64,000 nt of DNA, from contig NZ_CP016353.1 of assembly GCF_002240355.1 (NCBI RefSeq), forward strand, positions 4,999,001-5,063,000, read 5' to 3'. Position 1 is the first letter of the stretch, and every line of letters starts with the position of its first letter. The notes beneath the pieces were generated by a model. It was not told the origin of the DNA. It did not search any database and saw only the letters and a program-made list of their open reading frames with translations. Positions 26,319-35,044 of the stretch are shown here, piece by piece. The DNA comes from Prauserella marina. Its GTDB lineage: Bacteria > Actinomycetota > Actinomycetes > Mycobacteriales > Pseudonocardiaceae. The position numbers were made by a program, and so were the translations under genes.

Positions 26319-26341
26319 CGGCTAGGATTCTGAAATAGCCG
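26319..26341. promoter_or_regulatory. Inverted repeat upstream of the IclR gene
   Basis: CGGCTA and TAGCCG are separated by 11 bases, ending 18 bases before the IclR start codon. This is a candidate autoregulatory operator in the divergent control region (26089-26359). A second element, TGAAAC-N10-TTTTCC at 26157-26178, resembles the half-sites of the motif repeated at 30.4-38.7 kb but with wider spacing. Confidence 0.4.
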
Positions 26342-26359
26342 ATCCGATTTCGAGAGGGA

Positions 26360-27199
26360 GTGATTACGCTGGCACGCCGCAGGAACCAGGCGCAGGGTCA
26401 TGGCGCCGATGAGATCTCGACGAGCGAGGAGCGTGACTACACGGTCCGAGCCGTGGAACGAGTCTGCTCCATCCTGAATCTGTTGCAGGAATCCATCGAC
26501 GGGGTGTCCCTCATCGAAGTCGGGCAGGCCACGGAACTACCCAAGTCCTCCGCGTTCCGCTACCTGTGGACCCTCGAGGTGCATCGGTACGTGGAACGGG
26601 ACGAGCAGACCGGCCTCTACCGGCTGGGACTCGGGTTCGTCGGCATGCAGTCACGGCATCTTGAGGTGCTCCGCGAGCGCGCGAGGCCATGGCTGGAGGA
26701 GCTCAGGGACGACTTCGAGGAGACAACGAATCTGGGGATCCTCGACGGAGACCACGTCATCTACGTCGACATCGTGGAGAGCCGCCACAAGGTGCGACTC
26801 GCGGCATCACGAGGTGACCGCGACCCGCTGCACTCCACCGCGCTGGGCAAAGCGATCGCGTCGCAATTGCCGGACTCGCGGGTGCGCGACCTGCTCGACC
26901 GCACCGGCATGGAACGGCAATCGGACAACACCATCACCTCCATCGACGCGTACATGGACGAAATCGCCAAGGTTCGCAGGCTCGGTTACGCCGTCGACAA
27001 CGGTGAGAACGCGGCTGACGGACGCTGTATCGCGGCACCGCTACTGGGGACGCACCTTCCCGCCGCGCTCAGCATCAGCGCCCCGGCGGCCCGGTTCACG
27101 CTGAAGGATGTCGAGAAGGCGGCCAGGAAGCTGCTCGACGTGGCTGAGCAGATCACCACCAACCCGGCAACCTCGACCGAGACAGATGGGGAGGCCTAG
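26360..27199 (+). CDS. IclR-family transcriptional regulator
   Basis: A 279-residue regulator. The winged helix-turn-helix reads AVERVCSILNLLQESIDGVS then IEVGQATELPKSSAFRYLWT. The ligand domain contains ESRHKVRLAASRGDRDPLHS and ADGRCIAAPLLGTHLPAALS. It is divergent from the seven-gene catabolic operon and is its likely regulator. The GTG at 26360 is directly abutted by GAGAGGGA, so the true start could be a few codons later. No other regulator lies between here and 52 kb, so it might also serve the next island (inference). Confidence 0.9.
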   Translation: MITLARRRNQAQGHGADEISTSEERDYTVRAVERVCSILNLLQESIDGVSLIEVGQATELPKSSAFRYLWTLEVHRYVERDEQTGLYRLGLGFVGMQSRHLEVLRERARPWLEELRDDFEETTNLGILDGDHVIYVDIVESRHKVRLAASRGDRDPLHSTALGKAIASQLPDSRVRDLLDRTGMERQSDNTITSIDAYMDEIAKVRRLGYAVDNGENAADGRCIAAPLLGTHLPAALSISAPAARFTLKDVEKAARKLLDVAEQITTNPATSTETDGEA

Positions 27200-27206
27200 C
27201 GTTTGA

Positions 27207-27262
27207 GCCACTCGAATGCCCGCATCACCGCCAAGCGGACGATGGCTGGGCATTCGAGTGGC
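27207..27262. terminator. Bidirectional hairpin terminator
   Basis: GCCACTCGAATGCCC (27207-27221) pairs perfectly with GGGCATTCGAGTGGC (27248-27262). It sits between the convergent IclR gene and the aldo-keto reductase gene. Confidence 0.7.
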
Positions 27263-27284
27263 CCGTCGCGGCTGGAAGCGTCGG

Positions 27285-28253
27285 TCACGTCAGCCGTACC
27301 CCATCCAGCAGTTCGCCCGCACGTTCGATAACCTCAGGAGAAACTTCCAGGTCACTCACGGCAATATTGGAGTCCAGTTGCGATTGTGTCGACGCGCCAA
27401 TCACGGCCGTCGTCACGGCATCCCGCCCCAGACACCACTTCAACGCCAGCTGCGAGGCAGTCAAACCACACGAGCCGGCGAAATCCTTGAAATGCTGAAC
27501 AGCATTCAACAGATCCATCTTGAAATAGCGATCGAACATCCACCTGCCGTCTCCGGCCGCACGACTCCCCTCCGGGACCATACGCCCGGACGCATACTTG
27601 CCTGTCAACACGCCATGGGCCAACGACGCAAAGGCGACGACTCCCAAGCCTTGACGGTCACAGGCGGAGATATCCGCAATTTCATGTTGTCTCCACAACA
27701 ATGAATAATGCAACTGATTACTAATTGGCGAGTTCCAATTTCGCTCGCGACAGAGATCCATAACCTCATCGACCTGCTTGCCATCCCACTCCGAAACACC
27801 CCAGTATATTATCTTCCCACTAACCGTCAAGTCGTGCATTACCGCCACAGTCTCTTCCAGAGGGCTGTCCGGATCAAATCTATGACATTGGTAGACGTCG
27901 ATATAATCCAAATTCAATCGCCGGAGAGAGTTGTTCACCTCCTCCAATACATGTTTTCTCGAAAGCCCACGCCTGAGAACTCCAGGGCCGACCGGGGCGT
28001 ACACTTTCGTGGCGACGACATACTCTTCCCTTGGAAGCTGCGCCAGCGCTCTCCCGAGGACAATCTCCGCCTGACCTTCATTACCTTCAGGATAAACATT
28101 TGCGGTATCGAACAGGTTCACGCCAGAATCGAAAGCTCGACAGGTCCGCGATACGGCCTCCTCGCTCCCACCTTCTCCGCCATGCGTCAACCAAGTGCCC
28201 AAAGATATCTCGGAAACCTTCAAGCCCCATTTTCCAACTCGTCGATACTTCAA
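27285..28253 (-). CDS. Aldo/keto reductase
   Basis: A 322-residue NADPH-dependent oxidoreductase of the aldo/keto reductase fold, closest to the potassium-channel-beta/YghZ type. Motifs are YRRVGKWGLKVSEISLGTWL, FDSGVNLFDTANVY (catalytic Asp and Tyr), YVVATKVY (Lys) and LDYIDVYQCHRFDP (His), then GRDAVTTAVIGAST for the cofactor phosphate. The start is a TTG six bases behind AAGGGTGG. The third-position base use is clearly more A/T than in the preceding operon, and this change marks the left edge of an apparently acquired segment. The substrate is unknown. Confidence 0.9.
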   Translation of the reverse strand: MKYRRVGKWGLKVSEISLGTWLTHGGEGGSEEAVSRTCRAFDSGVNLFDTANVYPEGNEGQAEIVLGRALAQLPREEYVVATKVYAPVGPGVLRRGLSRKHVLEEVNNSLRRLNLDYIDVYQCHRFDPDSPLEETVAVMHDLTVSGKIIYWGVSEWDGKQVDEVMDLCRERNWNSPISNQLHYSLLWRQHEIADISACDRQGLGVVAFASLAHGVLTGKYASGRMVPEGSRAAGDGRWMFDRYFKMDLLNAVQHFKDFAGSCGLTASQLALKWCLGRDAVTTAVIGASTQSQLDSNIAVSDLEVSPEVIERAGELLDGVRLT

Positions 28254-28361
28254 GATCAGCCACCCTTTCCCGCAGCATCAACATGTTTCTAGCATATGAT
28301 GCATACCGAGAATAAGGCGGCTTCTTATACCGCGCATTCGAATCTCGCTAAACTTTGGAGG

Positions 28362-29456
28362 TCAAGCTTGCGAGCAGCGGAATAGCGGCGCCAGTCGGTC
28401 AACCTGCTCTTCCAGGGAATCAACACTGGTTTGAATAGGCCAGCCTTTCGGAACCGCAGTTCGCCCGAGATCTTTCCAGCCCGCGCCCGATAGGATCAAT
28501 GTTGGGGTGTCCCTTTCGCTGATCACACCCCTCTCGACGTCACGTATAAGCGCAGCCACCGTTACCGCCGCCGCAGGCTCAACAAATATCCCCTCACAGC
28601 TCGCCATTAGTGCCTGGGCTTGAAAAATCGCCTCGTCACTAACAGTGACCCCCCAGCCCTCACTGGCCCTGACCGCACCTGCCGCCATAGCGCCATCGGG
28701 CGGTGAAGGGATCTGCAACGCAGATACCATACTTTCACAACGGTCTAATACCGGATCTGCAAGTTCGCCGTCAAGAAAACGAACCACCGGTGCACAACCA
28801 CGTGGCTGGCACGCAACAACCCTTGCCGGTAGATTGCGAGACCTCAGACCGCGGGCCACTCCTGCCAACAACCCACCTCCCCCTACCGGAACATATACAT
28901 GCGTAGTCTCCGGAGCCTGCTCGGACAACTCATAAGATATGGTGTCCACTCCACGCATTCCATCCTGATTAAACCTGTGTGCAGTAATTCCAAGAAATAG
29001 ATTATGCCGCTTCGCGGAGCGAAGTACCACATCCACAACTCCCTCGATTGCTCGGGCCGTCGAGTTGTTCCCAATATTCTCCACGGCCAAAACATCCACC
29101 CGGTACGGAGCCAGAGAAAGTAGCTTCTGCGCTGGCGCCGAAGAAACGAGACACAGTACACCCGCCAGTCCAACCCTCGCACCGTACGCTGCCATCGCGA
29201 CTCCAGCGTTACCGGAGGAGGTCGCGATCCATCCCGATTTCCCCTGTTCCCGCGCGAGCGACAACGACACTGCGGCGATTCTGTCCTTGTAGGATCCAGT
29301 CGGATTACACGACTCGTCCTTCACGAAAACATCTGGAATTCCGATGTTCTCGGCGAGTGACCGGAGTCGCAGCAGCGGAGTATCCCCCTCCCCGAGGCTG
29401 ACCATCTCGCCAGCCACGGGGAGATCGGAGCGATACCTGTCAAGGCCGGTCCGCAT
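28362..29456 (-). CDS. Threonine-synthase-like PLP enzyme (fold type II)
   Basis: A 364-residue PLP enzyme of the threonine synthase/threonine dehydratase family. The PLP lysine is in DESCNPTGSYKDRIAAVSLS, the phosphate loop is PVGGGGLLAG, and ATSSGNAGVAMAAYGARVGL is also typical. It lacks the long N-terminal domain of housekeeping threonine synthase. The ATG at 29456 has AAGAAGGG upstream and overlaps the deacylase gene by 17 bases, so the two are coupled. A deacylase plus a threonine-dehydratase-like enzyme recalls the eutB/eutE (doeB) genes of ectoine use. The rest of that pathway is absent, so this is only a hint. Confidence 0.85.
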   Translation of the reverse strand: MRTGLDRYRSDLPVAGEMVSLGEGDTPLLRLRSLAENIGIPDVFVKDESCNPTGSYKDRIAAVSLSLAREQGKSGWIATSSGNAGVAMAAYGARVGLAGVLCLVSSAPAQKLLSLAPYRVDVLAVENIGNNSTARAIEGVVDVVLRSAKRHNLFLGITAHRFNQDGMRGVDTISYELSEQAPETTHVYVPVGGGGLLAGVARGLRSRNLPARVVACQPRGCAPVVRFLDGELADPVLDRCESMVSALQIPSPPDGAMAAGAVRASEGWGVTVSDEAIFQAQALMASCEGIFVEPAAAVTVAALIRDVERGVISERDTPTLILSGAGWKDLGRTAVPKGWPIQTSVDSLEEQVDRLAPLFRCSQA

Positions 29457-30348
29457 TATGCCCTTCTTCCACGTCACACGCAGGTTTACCCAGCACGAAC
29501 AAGACATCACCAGGGGCGATTCTGGCTTTCCTACGAATGAACATGACTATCCCGTCCTCAGGTGCTTTTACCGACGCGACGGCTCCGCCATCGATCCCAT
29601 AGACCTTCCCAAGAAGATCTCCCGCAGAGACAGAGGCACCCCCTCGTGCGTTCTGAACAAAGAAGCCACCCTCATCCGCCGTTGCTCCCGCGCTCAGATC
29701 TCCATCTCCACGTACCCGCCGAGCCACGGCAGCGCGCTCCGGCGACCACGTGTTCGGGAGGAACCCGAACGCCGCCATGACCGAGTACACTCCGTCGACG
29801 TATGACTCGAGTTCGGAGCAAAGTACACTGCCACCCCCCGAACACTCGACATAAATCGCTGGAATGCCGAGATCAGCAGCAACGGTGAGGGTTCTACCCA
29901 TCGCAACTTGCGAATGCTCCCAGATCAGCGGCGCACCGAACGCTCGGGCGGCACGCTCGGATTCGACCGGAGCACCTCGATTCGCTGCAAAGCCGGCAAA
30001 AAACGGCATCTCGTAGGCGACGCCGGCGGAGTGAAGGTCGATGAGCAGATCAGCTCCCTGGATCACCTCCCTCGTGATCGCGGCCGCCAGTACAGATGTC
30101 CGATCTCCCCCGCCCGCTCCGGGAAACGACCGCGCCAGGTCGGCACCGGACCGCGGATCGACCCTTGCCTCCGCCTCCCACGCATAAGGATTGGCGGGAG
30201 CGAGGGCCCTAACCGACCCCCGGAATGACATGCCGCCGAGCTCGCTGACGACCCGTTTGACCGCCAACACGCCTTCACTCTCATCTCCATGAATACCACC
30301 GATAAGCGCAAGCGTCGGCCCCGGAAGGACGCCGGAAAGCTCGAACAC
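29440..30348 (-). CDS. Succinylglutamate desuccinylase/aspartoacylase-family zinc deacylase
   Basis: A 302-residue M14-like zinc amidase. The ligands are visible as His20 and Glu23 in GGIHGDESEG and His106 in LLIDLHSAG. The C-terminus is a small barrel (AGDLLGKVYGIDGGAVASVK, APEDGIVMFI), as in the DoeB/AstE branch. Such enzymes remove acyl groups from amino acids such as N-acetyl-diaminobutyrate, N-succinylglutamate or N-acetylaspartate. The GTG start lies five bases behind GGGAGGAG. It is coupled to the PLP enzyme downstream and divergent from an NAD-epimerase gene. Two copies of the TGAAAC motif lie in the shared upstream region. Confidence 0.87.
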   Translation of the reverse strand: MFELSGVLPGPTLALIGGIHGDESEGVLAVKRVVSELGGMSFRGSVRALAPANPYAWEAEARVDPRSGADLARSFPGAGGGDRTSVLAAAITREVIQGADLLIDLHSAGVAYEMPFFAGFAANRGAPVESERAARAFGAPLIWEHSQVAMGRTLTVAADLGIPAIYVECSGGGSVLCSELESYVDGVYSVMAAFGFLPNTWSPERAAVARRVRGDGDLSAGATADEGGFFVQNARGGASVSAGDLLGKVYGIDGGAVASVKAPEDGIVMFIRRKARIAPGDVLFVLGKPACDVEEGHNADRP

Positions 30349-30409
30349 CCGTGCTCCTCCCGGGAGAACGCGATCGCATCTGCCGATGATCTACACACCC
30401 CCTCGATAA

Positions 30410-30425
30410 TGAAACACGTATTCCA
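30410..30425. promoter_or_regulatory. Operator-like motif, copy 1
   Basis: TGAAACACGTATTCCA, preceded by ATAA. It is nearly palindromic about the central ACGT. It lies 62 bases upstream of the deacylase GTG. Confidence 0.5.
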
Positions 30426-30539
30426 CGTTATCGCGCAGAGGGTCGATCCCGCTAGTACTCAGGCGCGCGTCGAGCTGGCCCACGGGATGCGCACCATTGC
30501 GTTTCCAGCACTTGCCACCAACCATGTGAGCTCACATAA

Positions 30540-30555
30540 TGAAACACACGTTCCA
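30540..30555. promoter_or_regulatory. Operator-like motif, copy 2
   Basis: TGAAACACACGTTCCA, in the same leading context (ATAA) as copy 1 exactly 130 bases away. It lies 43 bases upstream of the NAD-epimerase start. The divergent promoter region therefore holds one copy near each gene. Confidence 0.5.
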
Positions 30556-30597
30556 TCTACTGCCGGTTCCAACGATGACCAGGAAGTGTGTTATCTC

Positions 30598-31665
30598 ATG
30601 CGGATACTCATCACCGGAGCTACCGGACGAGTGGGCGCCAACCTCGTCCACAGGCTCGCCGGCTCAGGGGCTCATGTCCGTGCCATGGTGCAACCAGGCG
30701 ACCCGAACTCGTCGAAACTGGCGGAGTTCCGCGATGTCGAGATCACCGAGGCGGACCTGCTCGATCAAGATGCGATCAATGCGGCCTGTCGCGACGTGAC
30801 GCACGTCGTGCACCTTGCAGCGCAACTCGTCCGAGGGACGACCCCGGTCGACAGGTTCTACGACATCAACGCCTTCGGAACACTGCGCCTGCTGGAAGGC
30901 GTGCTCAACCACGGAGCGTCGATTCAACGGTTCGTACTCGCAAGTTCCGACGGAACCTACTGCCCAGGGGCCCCTCCATCCGTTCCCCTCACTGAGGAAT
31001 CCAAGCAGGAACCGGCCGACTACTATGGAACAGGCAAGCTGCTCGGAGAAGTAATCCTTCGGAACCACGGCGTCCAGTTCGACCTACCCTGGTCCATAGT
31101 CCGCTTCGCGACCGTCGTCAGCCCGGAGGAAGCACCTCGAATGTTTCGGCTCGGGTTCTGGAAGGCAATATTCGAGTGGGAGAAGCTAGGAAAAGACACC
31201 CACCTCTGGCCACTTTTCAAGCGCCATCAGGGACTCCTTGACCTCCTGGCAGAACAAACGCGCGGGCTGGACGACGAAGTCGCGGTCGCACTGGTCGGGC
31301 CCGGCGACGAACCATGGTCGCTCAGTATGGTCGATGTTCGCGACGCCGTCGAAGGAGTCTATCTTTCCCTCACTTCACCGTCGGCTGTCGGAAAGGCCTT
31401 TAACATCGCCGCTGCCCAGCCCACCAGTCACATTGAAGGCGCAAGGGAGATTTCCGACTTTTTCCGAGTCGAGAACAAAATTGTTCCAATGCCATTCGCA
31501 CATAGAATCGAGATGTCGATCACCGCCGCCCAAACAGATCTCCAGTTCGCACCGCGCCACGACTTTCGGTCGATGCTGCGAAGCTCGACAGGTAAGACAG
31601 TATCCCAGCGAGATGTGTTTGTGCCTGCCGAGGCTCGTTCGGGAGTCGCTTCCACTTGGACCTGA
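30598..31665 (+). CDS. NAD-dependent epimerase/dehydratase family protein (copy A)
   Basis: A 355-residue extended SDR. The Rossmann motif is ITGATGRVGANLVHRLAGSG and the catalytic YxxxK lies in ADYYGTGKLLGEVIL, with the Ser/Thr in LASSDGTYCPG. The C-terminal part (MVDVRDAVEGVYLSLTSPSA) fits sugar-nucleotide or sugar-acid epimerases. It is clearly paralogous to the gene at 41837-42913, sharing for example GATGRVGAN, DVTHVVHLAA and PADYYGT. ATG at 30598 is preferred; the much longer frame upstream crosses the operator region. The substrate is not assigned. Confidence 0.87.
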   Translation: MRILITGATGRVGANLVHRLAGSGAHVRAMVQPGDPNSSKLAEFRDVEITEADLLDQDAINAACRDVTHVVHLAAQLVRGTTPVDRFYDINAFGTLRLLEGVLNHGASIQRFVLASSDGTYCPGAPPSVPLTEESKQEPADYYGTGKLLGEVILRNHGVQFDLPWSIVRFATVVSPEEAPRMFRLGFWKAIFEWEKLGKDTHLWPLFKRHQGLLDLLAEQTRGLDDEVAVALVGPGDEPWSLSMVDVRDAVEGVYLSLTSPSAVGKAFNIAAAQPTSHIEGAREISDFFRVENKIVPMPFAHRIEMSITAAQTDLQFAPRHDFRSMLRSSTGKTVSQRDVFVPAEARSGVASTWT

Positions 31666-32009
31666 GCGACCTGTGGCCTGCCGAACCAAGGAGAATCCTG
31701 AGCAGCGGCAAGATGTGATCAACTCGGACGTGGTGAGGCCCGCTCGGGACACGAAATACCTCGCGCGCCGTGTCGCGACGCCCCAGGCATGAGCTTCCCA
31801 TTTCCAGCGGAGAGCTCCACGTCCGTTGGCCGCACAGACCGAACAACTTGATAGCCGCTCAAACGCGGTTCAGCTCACGCCTGTCGCTTCGATAGCTGCC
31901 GAACGTAATCTCGCTCAACCTGAAAAAGACCCCTCCTGAGCTGAAGCCGATGCCTGCTAGGACGGATACCAGGCAGAGTGCTCGCACAACCGGGAGGGGA
32001 ACTCAAACG
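31666..32009. other. Intergenic region before the NeuC-like gene
   Basis: About 340 bases with no supported gene. It ends with GGGAGGGG, the ribosome site of the NeuC-like gene. No repeat, transposase fragment or hairpin could be identified with confidence. Confidence 0.4.
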
Positions 32010-33170
32010 GTGACCACCATACGAGGGGTCTGCATCTTCACCGGATCGCGTGCCGACTACGGACCGTTGCGTCCGGTGATATCGGCAGTCGCGAATGACA
32101 GAGAACTGGATCTGTCGATAATTGCGAGCGGTGGCCATCTAATCGCCCAACAAGGTTCAACGGTCGACCAGATAGAAGCAGACGGATTCCAAGTCGACGA
32201 AACAATTGACATGGTCTTGGCCAGCGATAACGCGGTAGGTGTCGCGAAATCATTCGGCCTAGGAATGATTGGTTACGCCGATTCAATACGAAGAATCAGT
32301 CCCGAAATACTCGTCGTTCTAGGCGATCGATATGAAGCGCTCGCGATCACCATATGCGCCACCCTGCAAAGAATTCCTGTCGCTCACATAGCCGGCGGAG
32401 AGGTAACAAAAGGCTCCATAGACGACCCGATAAGAAACGCGATAACCCAGCTTTCGTCCCTACACTTCGTCGCGACAGAAATGGCCAGAGATAGAGTCGT
32501 AAGTATGGGCGCGGCGAGATGGTCTGTACACAACACCGGTTCACCAAGTATCGACACCATCAAGAATCTTCAGTTTCTTCCGAGAGATCAATTGTTCGCA
32601 TCATTAGAAATCCAGCCCAAGAAAGATATATTCCTCATAACCTATCACCCGGTCACCGCTGATCCGCACTCAGGTCGCGCAGGCATAATCGGACTTGTCG
32701 AAGCTTTGCAAAAATTTCCAAATGTCACATCTATCTTCACTGAGTCGAATATAGATGACGGCGGTTCAGAAATATCCGAACTTATCCATAGATTCGTCTC
32801 AACAAACCCCGAACACGCAGTCCTGGTGAAATCCTTGGGTCAGGAAAGCTATCTCAGTCTTCTTCACGCCTCGACCGCAGTGATCGGAAATTCGTCGAGT
32901 GGTCTATCGGAAGCTCCAGCGCTTCAAACGCCGACCGTCAATATCGGACCACGCCAATCAGGGCGACCACGTGCCGACTCTGTAATCGACTGCGGAACCG
33001 ACGCAGCCGAAATCGAGCATGCCATACGGCGTGCAACTTCGCCGTCAAATGCCGACATTCTTTCAAGAACGAAGTCACCATATGGAATTGGCAATGCCGC
33101 CAAGGAAATAGTGTCAAAGCTGAGGTCGACCGATCTGAGCAAGCTCCAACGCTCATTCAATATCGAATGA
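32010..33170 (+). CDS. Hydrolysing UDP/GDP-N-acetylglucosamine 2-epimerase, NeuC/LegG-like
   Basis: A 386-residue enzyme expected to release a 2-epimerised N-acetyl-mannosamine-type sugar from its nucleotide. Motifs are CIFTGSRADYGPLRPVISAV, VVLGDRYEALAITICATLQR, PVAHIAGGEVTKGSIDDPIR and VIGNSSSGLSEAPALQTPTV. These place it with NeuC and LegG rather than with WecB. The GTG at 32010 lies ten bases behind GGGAGGGG. The codon use is very A/T-rich for this DNA, a sign of transfer. It stands alone on the plus strand. Its natural partners (LegB, LegC, NeuD and PtmE-like genes) lie 11-20 kb away. Confidence 0.9.
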   Translation: MTTIRGVCIFTGSRADYGPLRPVISAVANDRELDLSIIASGGHLIAQQGSTVDQIEADGFQVDETIDMVLASDNAVGVAKSFGLGMIGYADSIRRISPEILVVLGDRYEALAITICATLQRIPVAHIAGGEVTKGSIDDPIRNAITQLSSLHFVATEMARDRVVSMGAARWSVHNTGSPSIDTIKNLQFLPRDQLFASLEIQPKKDIFLITYHPVTADPHSGRAGIIGLVEALQKFPNVTSIFTESNIDDGGSEISELIHRFVSTNPEHAVLVKSLGQESYLSLLHASTAVIGNSSSGLSEAPALQTPTVNIGPRQSGRPRADSVIDCGTDAAEIEHAIRRATSPSNADILSRTKSPYGIGNAAKEIVSKLRSTDLSKLQRSFNIE

Positions 33171-33189
33171 AAGTAATCCACAGTCCATC

Positions 33190-33999
33190 TCAGAACATAC
33201 TCGGTGCAGCCGCTAACAGACTCCTCGTGTAGTCATGGTTCGGCTCCTCGCATACCTGCGTTGTATCACCCTCTTCTACTATCGTGCCACCATACATGAC
33301 AGCCGTTCTGTCAGCCAGGAACCGAATCGCTCTCATATCGTGAGAAATCAGAAGGAAGGACAAGTCTGCCGATTCCTTTAGGCTACGCAGCAGGTTCAGA
33401 ATCTGTGCTTGAACCGATACGTCAAGCGCTGATGTGGGTTCGTCGGCAACGATAACACTAGGTTTCACTGCCAATGCTCGCGCCACGGCAACCCGTTGCA
33501 GCTGTCCGCCTGACAAACTTCTGACCGGACGAGAACCAATACTCGGTGACAAACCGACACTTTCCAGCAAGTTTCGTACCGTTTCACGCTGACTATCGCG
33601 ATCGCCTATCCGTTGCACGCGCAGTGGGTCAGCGATAACAGCGCTCACAGAAAGCCGAGAATTCAACGACGATCTAGGATCTTGAAAAACCATCGAGGTA
33701 ACGCCGCCAAGAAAACGATGTCTGGCATCGTTCCGAATCTGGTAGATATCCGTCCCTTGAAACAAGACGGTTCCCGACCGCGGACGTAGCAAACCAAGGA
33801 GAACACGTGACAGCGTTGTCTTTCCCGATCCCGATTCACCGATAAGCCCCACGGTTTCTCCTGGGCGCACATCGAGCGAAACATCATCCAATGCCTTCAT
33901 GCGCACGCCTCGCCGCGAATAATCAACCGAGACACCCTGCGCTCGCAGGATCGGCATTATCTGCTCGTCATGTATCTTCTCTACCGCAGAAGAAACCAT
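33190..33999 (-). CDS. Oligopeptide-type ABC transporter ATPase (DppF-like)
   Basis: A 269-residue ATPase with Walker A GLIGESGSGKTTLSRVLLG, signature LSGGQLQRVAVARALA, Walker B VIVADEPTSALD and a switch His (LLISHDM). It is the second ATPase of a Dpp/Opp-type importer. The ATG at 33999 follows ACGGAG; a longer frame would overlap the other ATPase gene. It is the last gene of the five-gene transporter operon and ends 19 bases from the convergent NeuC-like gene. The usual C-terminal cysteine-rich oligopeptide extension is short or absent. Confidence 0.92.
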   Translation of the reverse strand: MVSSAVEKIHDEQIMPILRAQGVSVDYSRRGVRMKALDDVSLDVRPGETVGLIGESGSGKTTLSRVLLGLLRPRSGTVLFQGTDIYQIRNDARHRFLGGVTSMVFQDPRSSLNSRLSVSAVIADPLRVQRIGDRDSQRETVRNLLESVGLSPSIGSRPVRSLSGGQLQRVAVARALAVKPSVIVADEPTSALDVSVQAQILNLLRSLKESADLSFLLISHDMRAIRFLADRTAVMYGGTIVEEGDTTQVCEEPNHDYTRSLLAAAPSMF

Positions 34000-34015
34000 C
34001 GACAAACTCCGTCTC

Positions 34016-35044
34016 TCAAACGGCCAGAATCTCGGAACTATAATCATCGTCGATCCTGCGCGGATGATGGCACGCAACGTTCCTACCGTCGCCAATCCAT
34101 AGGTCGGGAGACACGGTGCACTCGTCGCCGGCCAACGCACAACGAGACTGAAATCGGCACCCCACCGGGAAGTCTTTCGGTTGTTCTACATGCCCCGGAA
34201 TGACCACCAGCTCTTCAGCGCCGTGCTCAAGACTTCTGCTTGCCGCCACAAGTCCAGTGGTATAGGGGTGGGTCGGGCGCGCGAAGAGTTCCCGCGTACC
34301 GCCTTCCTCCACCACCTGCCCTGCATACATGACAACTGTTCGGTCAGCCAGGCTCGAAACTAGAGCCAGATCGTGACTTATAAAGACTAAGGCAAATCCA
34401 CGTTCTACCTGCAAACGTCGAAGGAGAGCGACGATTTGCGCCTGAACGGTCAGGTCAAGTGCGGTCGTAGGTTCGTCCGCTATCACCAGCTCTGGCTCGC
34501 GAGCCAGAGCCAGAGCAATGAGAACTCGCTGTCGCTGTCCACCCGACAACTGGTACGGCTTGGCCTTCATGAACCGGGAGGTCTCGTCAAGTCCTACAGA
34601 AACCAGCAGTTCTTCCGGTTGTTGGCCGGCTCCCAATCGACACACTTGTCGAAGCTGTGCGCCGATGGACATCCCCGGATTCAGGCTTGTCAAAGCATCT
34701 TGGTAGATGATCCCGATCCGATCGCCGCGTAGGGAGCGGGCTGACTTCTTATCCAAGGCATGGACGTCCATGCCTTGGAACGTCACGTGTCCGTCAACGA
34801 CGGCAGTCGTCGGAAGCAAATTCGCTATACTCAGGCCAAGCAGTGATTTTCCACAACCCGACTCGCCGACCACCGCGACGCACTCGCCCCGATCAACCGT
34901 TAATCCCACTCGATCCAAGACAGGTACTCTTCCATATCGTTCAGGAAACCTAACCGACAAGTCGGAGATCCTGAGTATTGGCGTCTTTACCTTGTCCGCC
35001 AATGAGAGTTCGCGTCCCTGCGGCCTTGCACCTAAAATTGTCAT
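34016..35044 (-). CDS. Oligopeptide-type ABC transporter ATPase (DppD-like)
   Basis: A 342-residue ATPase with Walker A VVGESGCGKSLLGLSIANLL, signature QLSGGQRQRVLIALALAREP and Walker B LVIADEPTTALDLT. The C-terminal oligopeptide-transporter extension has the Cys-rich FPVGCRFQSRCALAGDEC, which in relatives can hold an iron-sulfur cluster. The ATG overlaps the end of the permease gene as ATGA, which fixes the start. Confidence 0.93.
   Translation of the reverse strand: MTILGARPQGRELSLADKVKTPILRISDLSVRFPERYGRVPVLDRVGLTVDRGECVAVVGESGCGKSLLGLSIANLLPTTAVVDGHVTFQGMDVHALDKKSARSLRGDRIGIIYQDALTSLNPGMSIGAQLRQVCRLGAGQQPEELLVSVGLDETSRFMKAKPYQLSGGQRQRVLIALALAREPELVIADEPTTALDLTVQAQIVALLRRLQVERGFALVFISHDLALVSSLADRTVVMYAGQVVEEGGTRELFARPTHPYTTGLVAASRSLEHGAEELVVIPGHVEQPKDFPVGCRFQSRCALAGDECTVSPDLWIGDGRNVACHHPRRIDDDYSSEILAV

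Noticed and set aside
28362-29456. Housekeeping threonine synthase
   Set aside because: It is coupled to a zinc deacylase in an A/T-richer segment, not to homoserine genes, so the biosynthetic label is not supported.
31666-32009. Insertion-sequence remnant
   Set aside because: No terminal repeats, transposase residues or target duplication could be seen.
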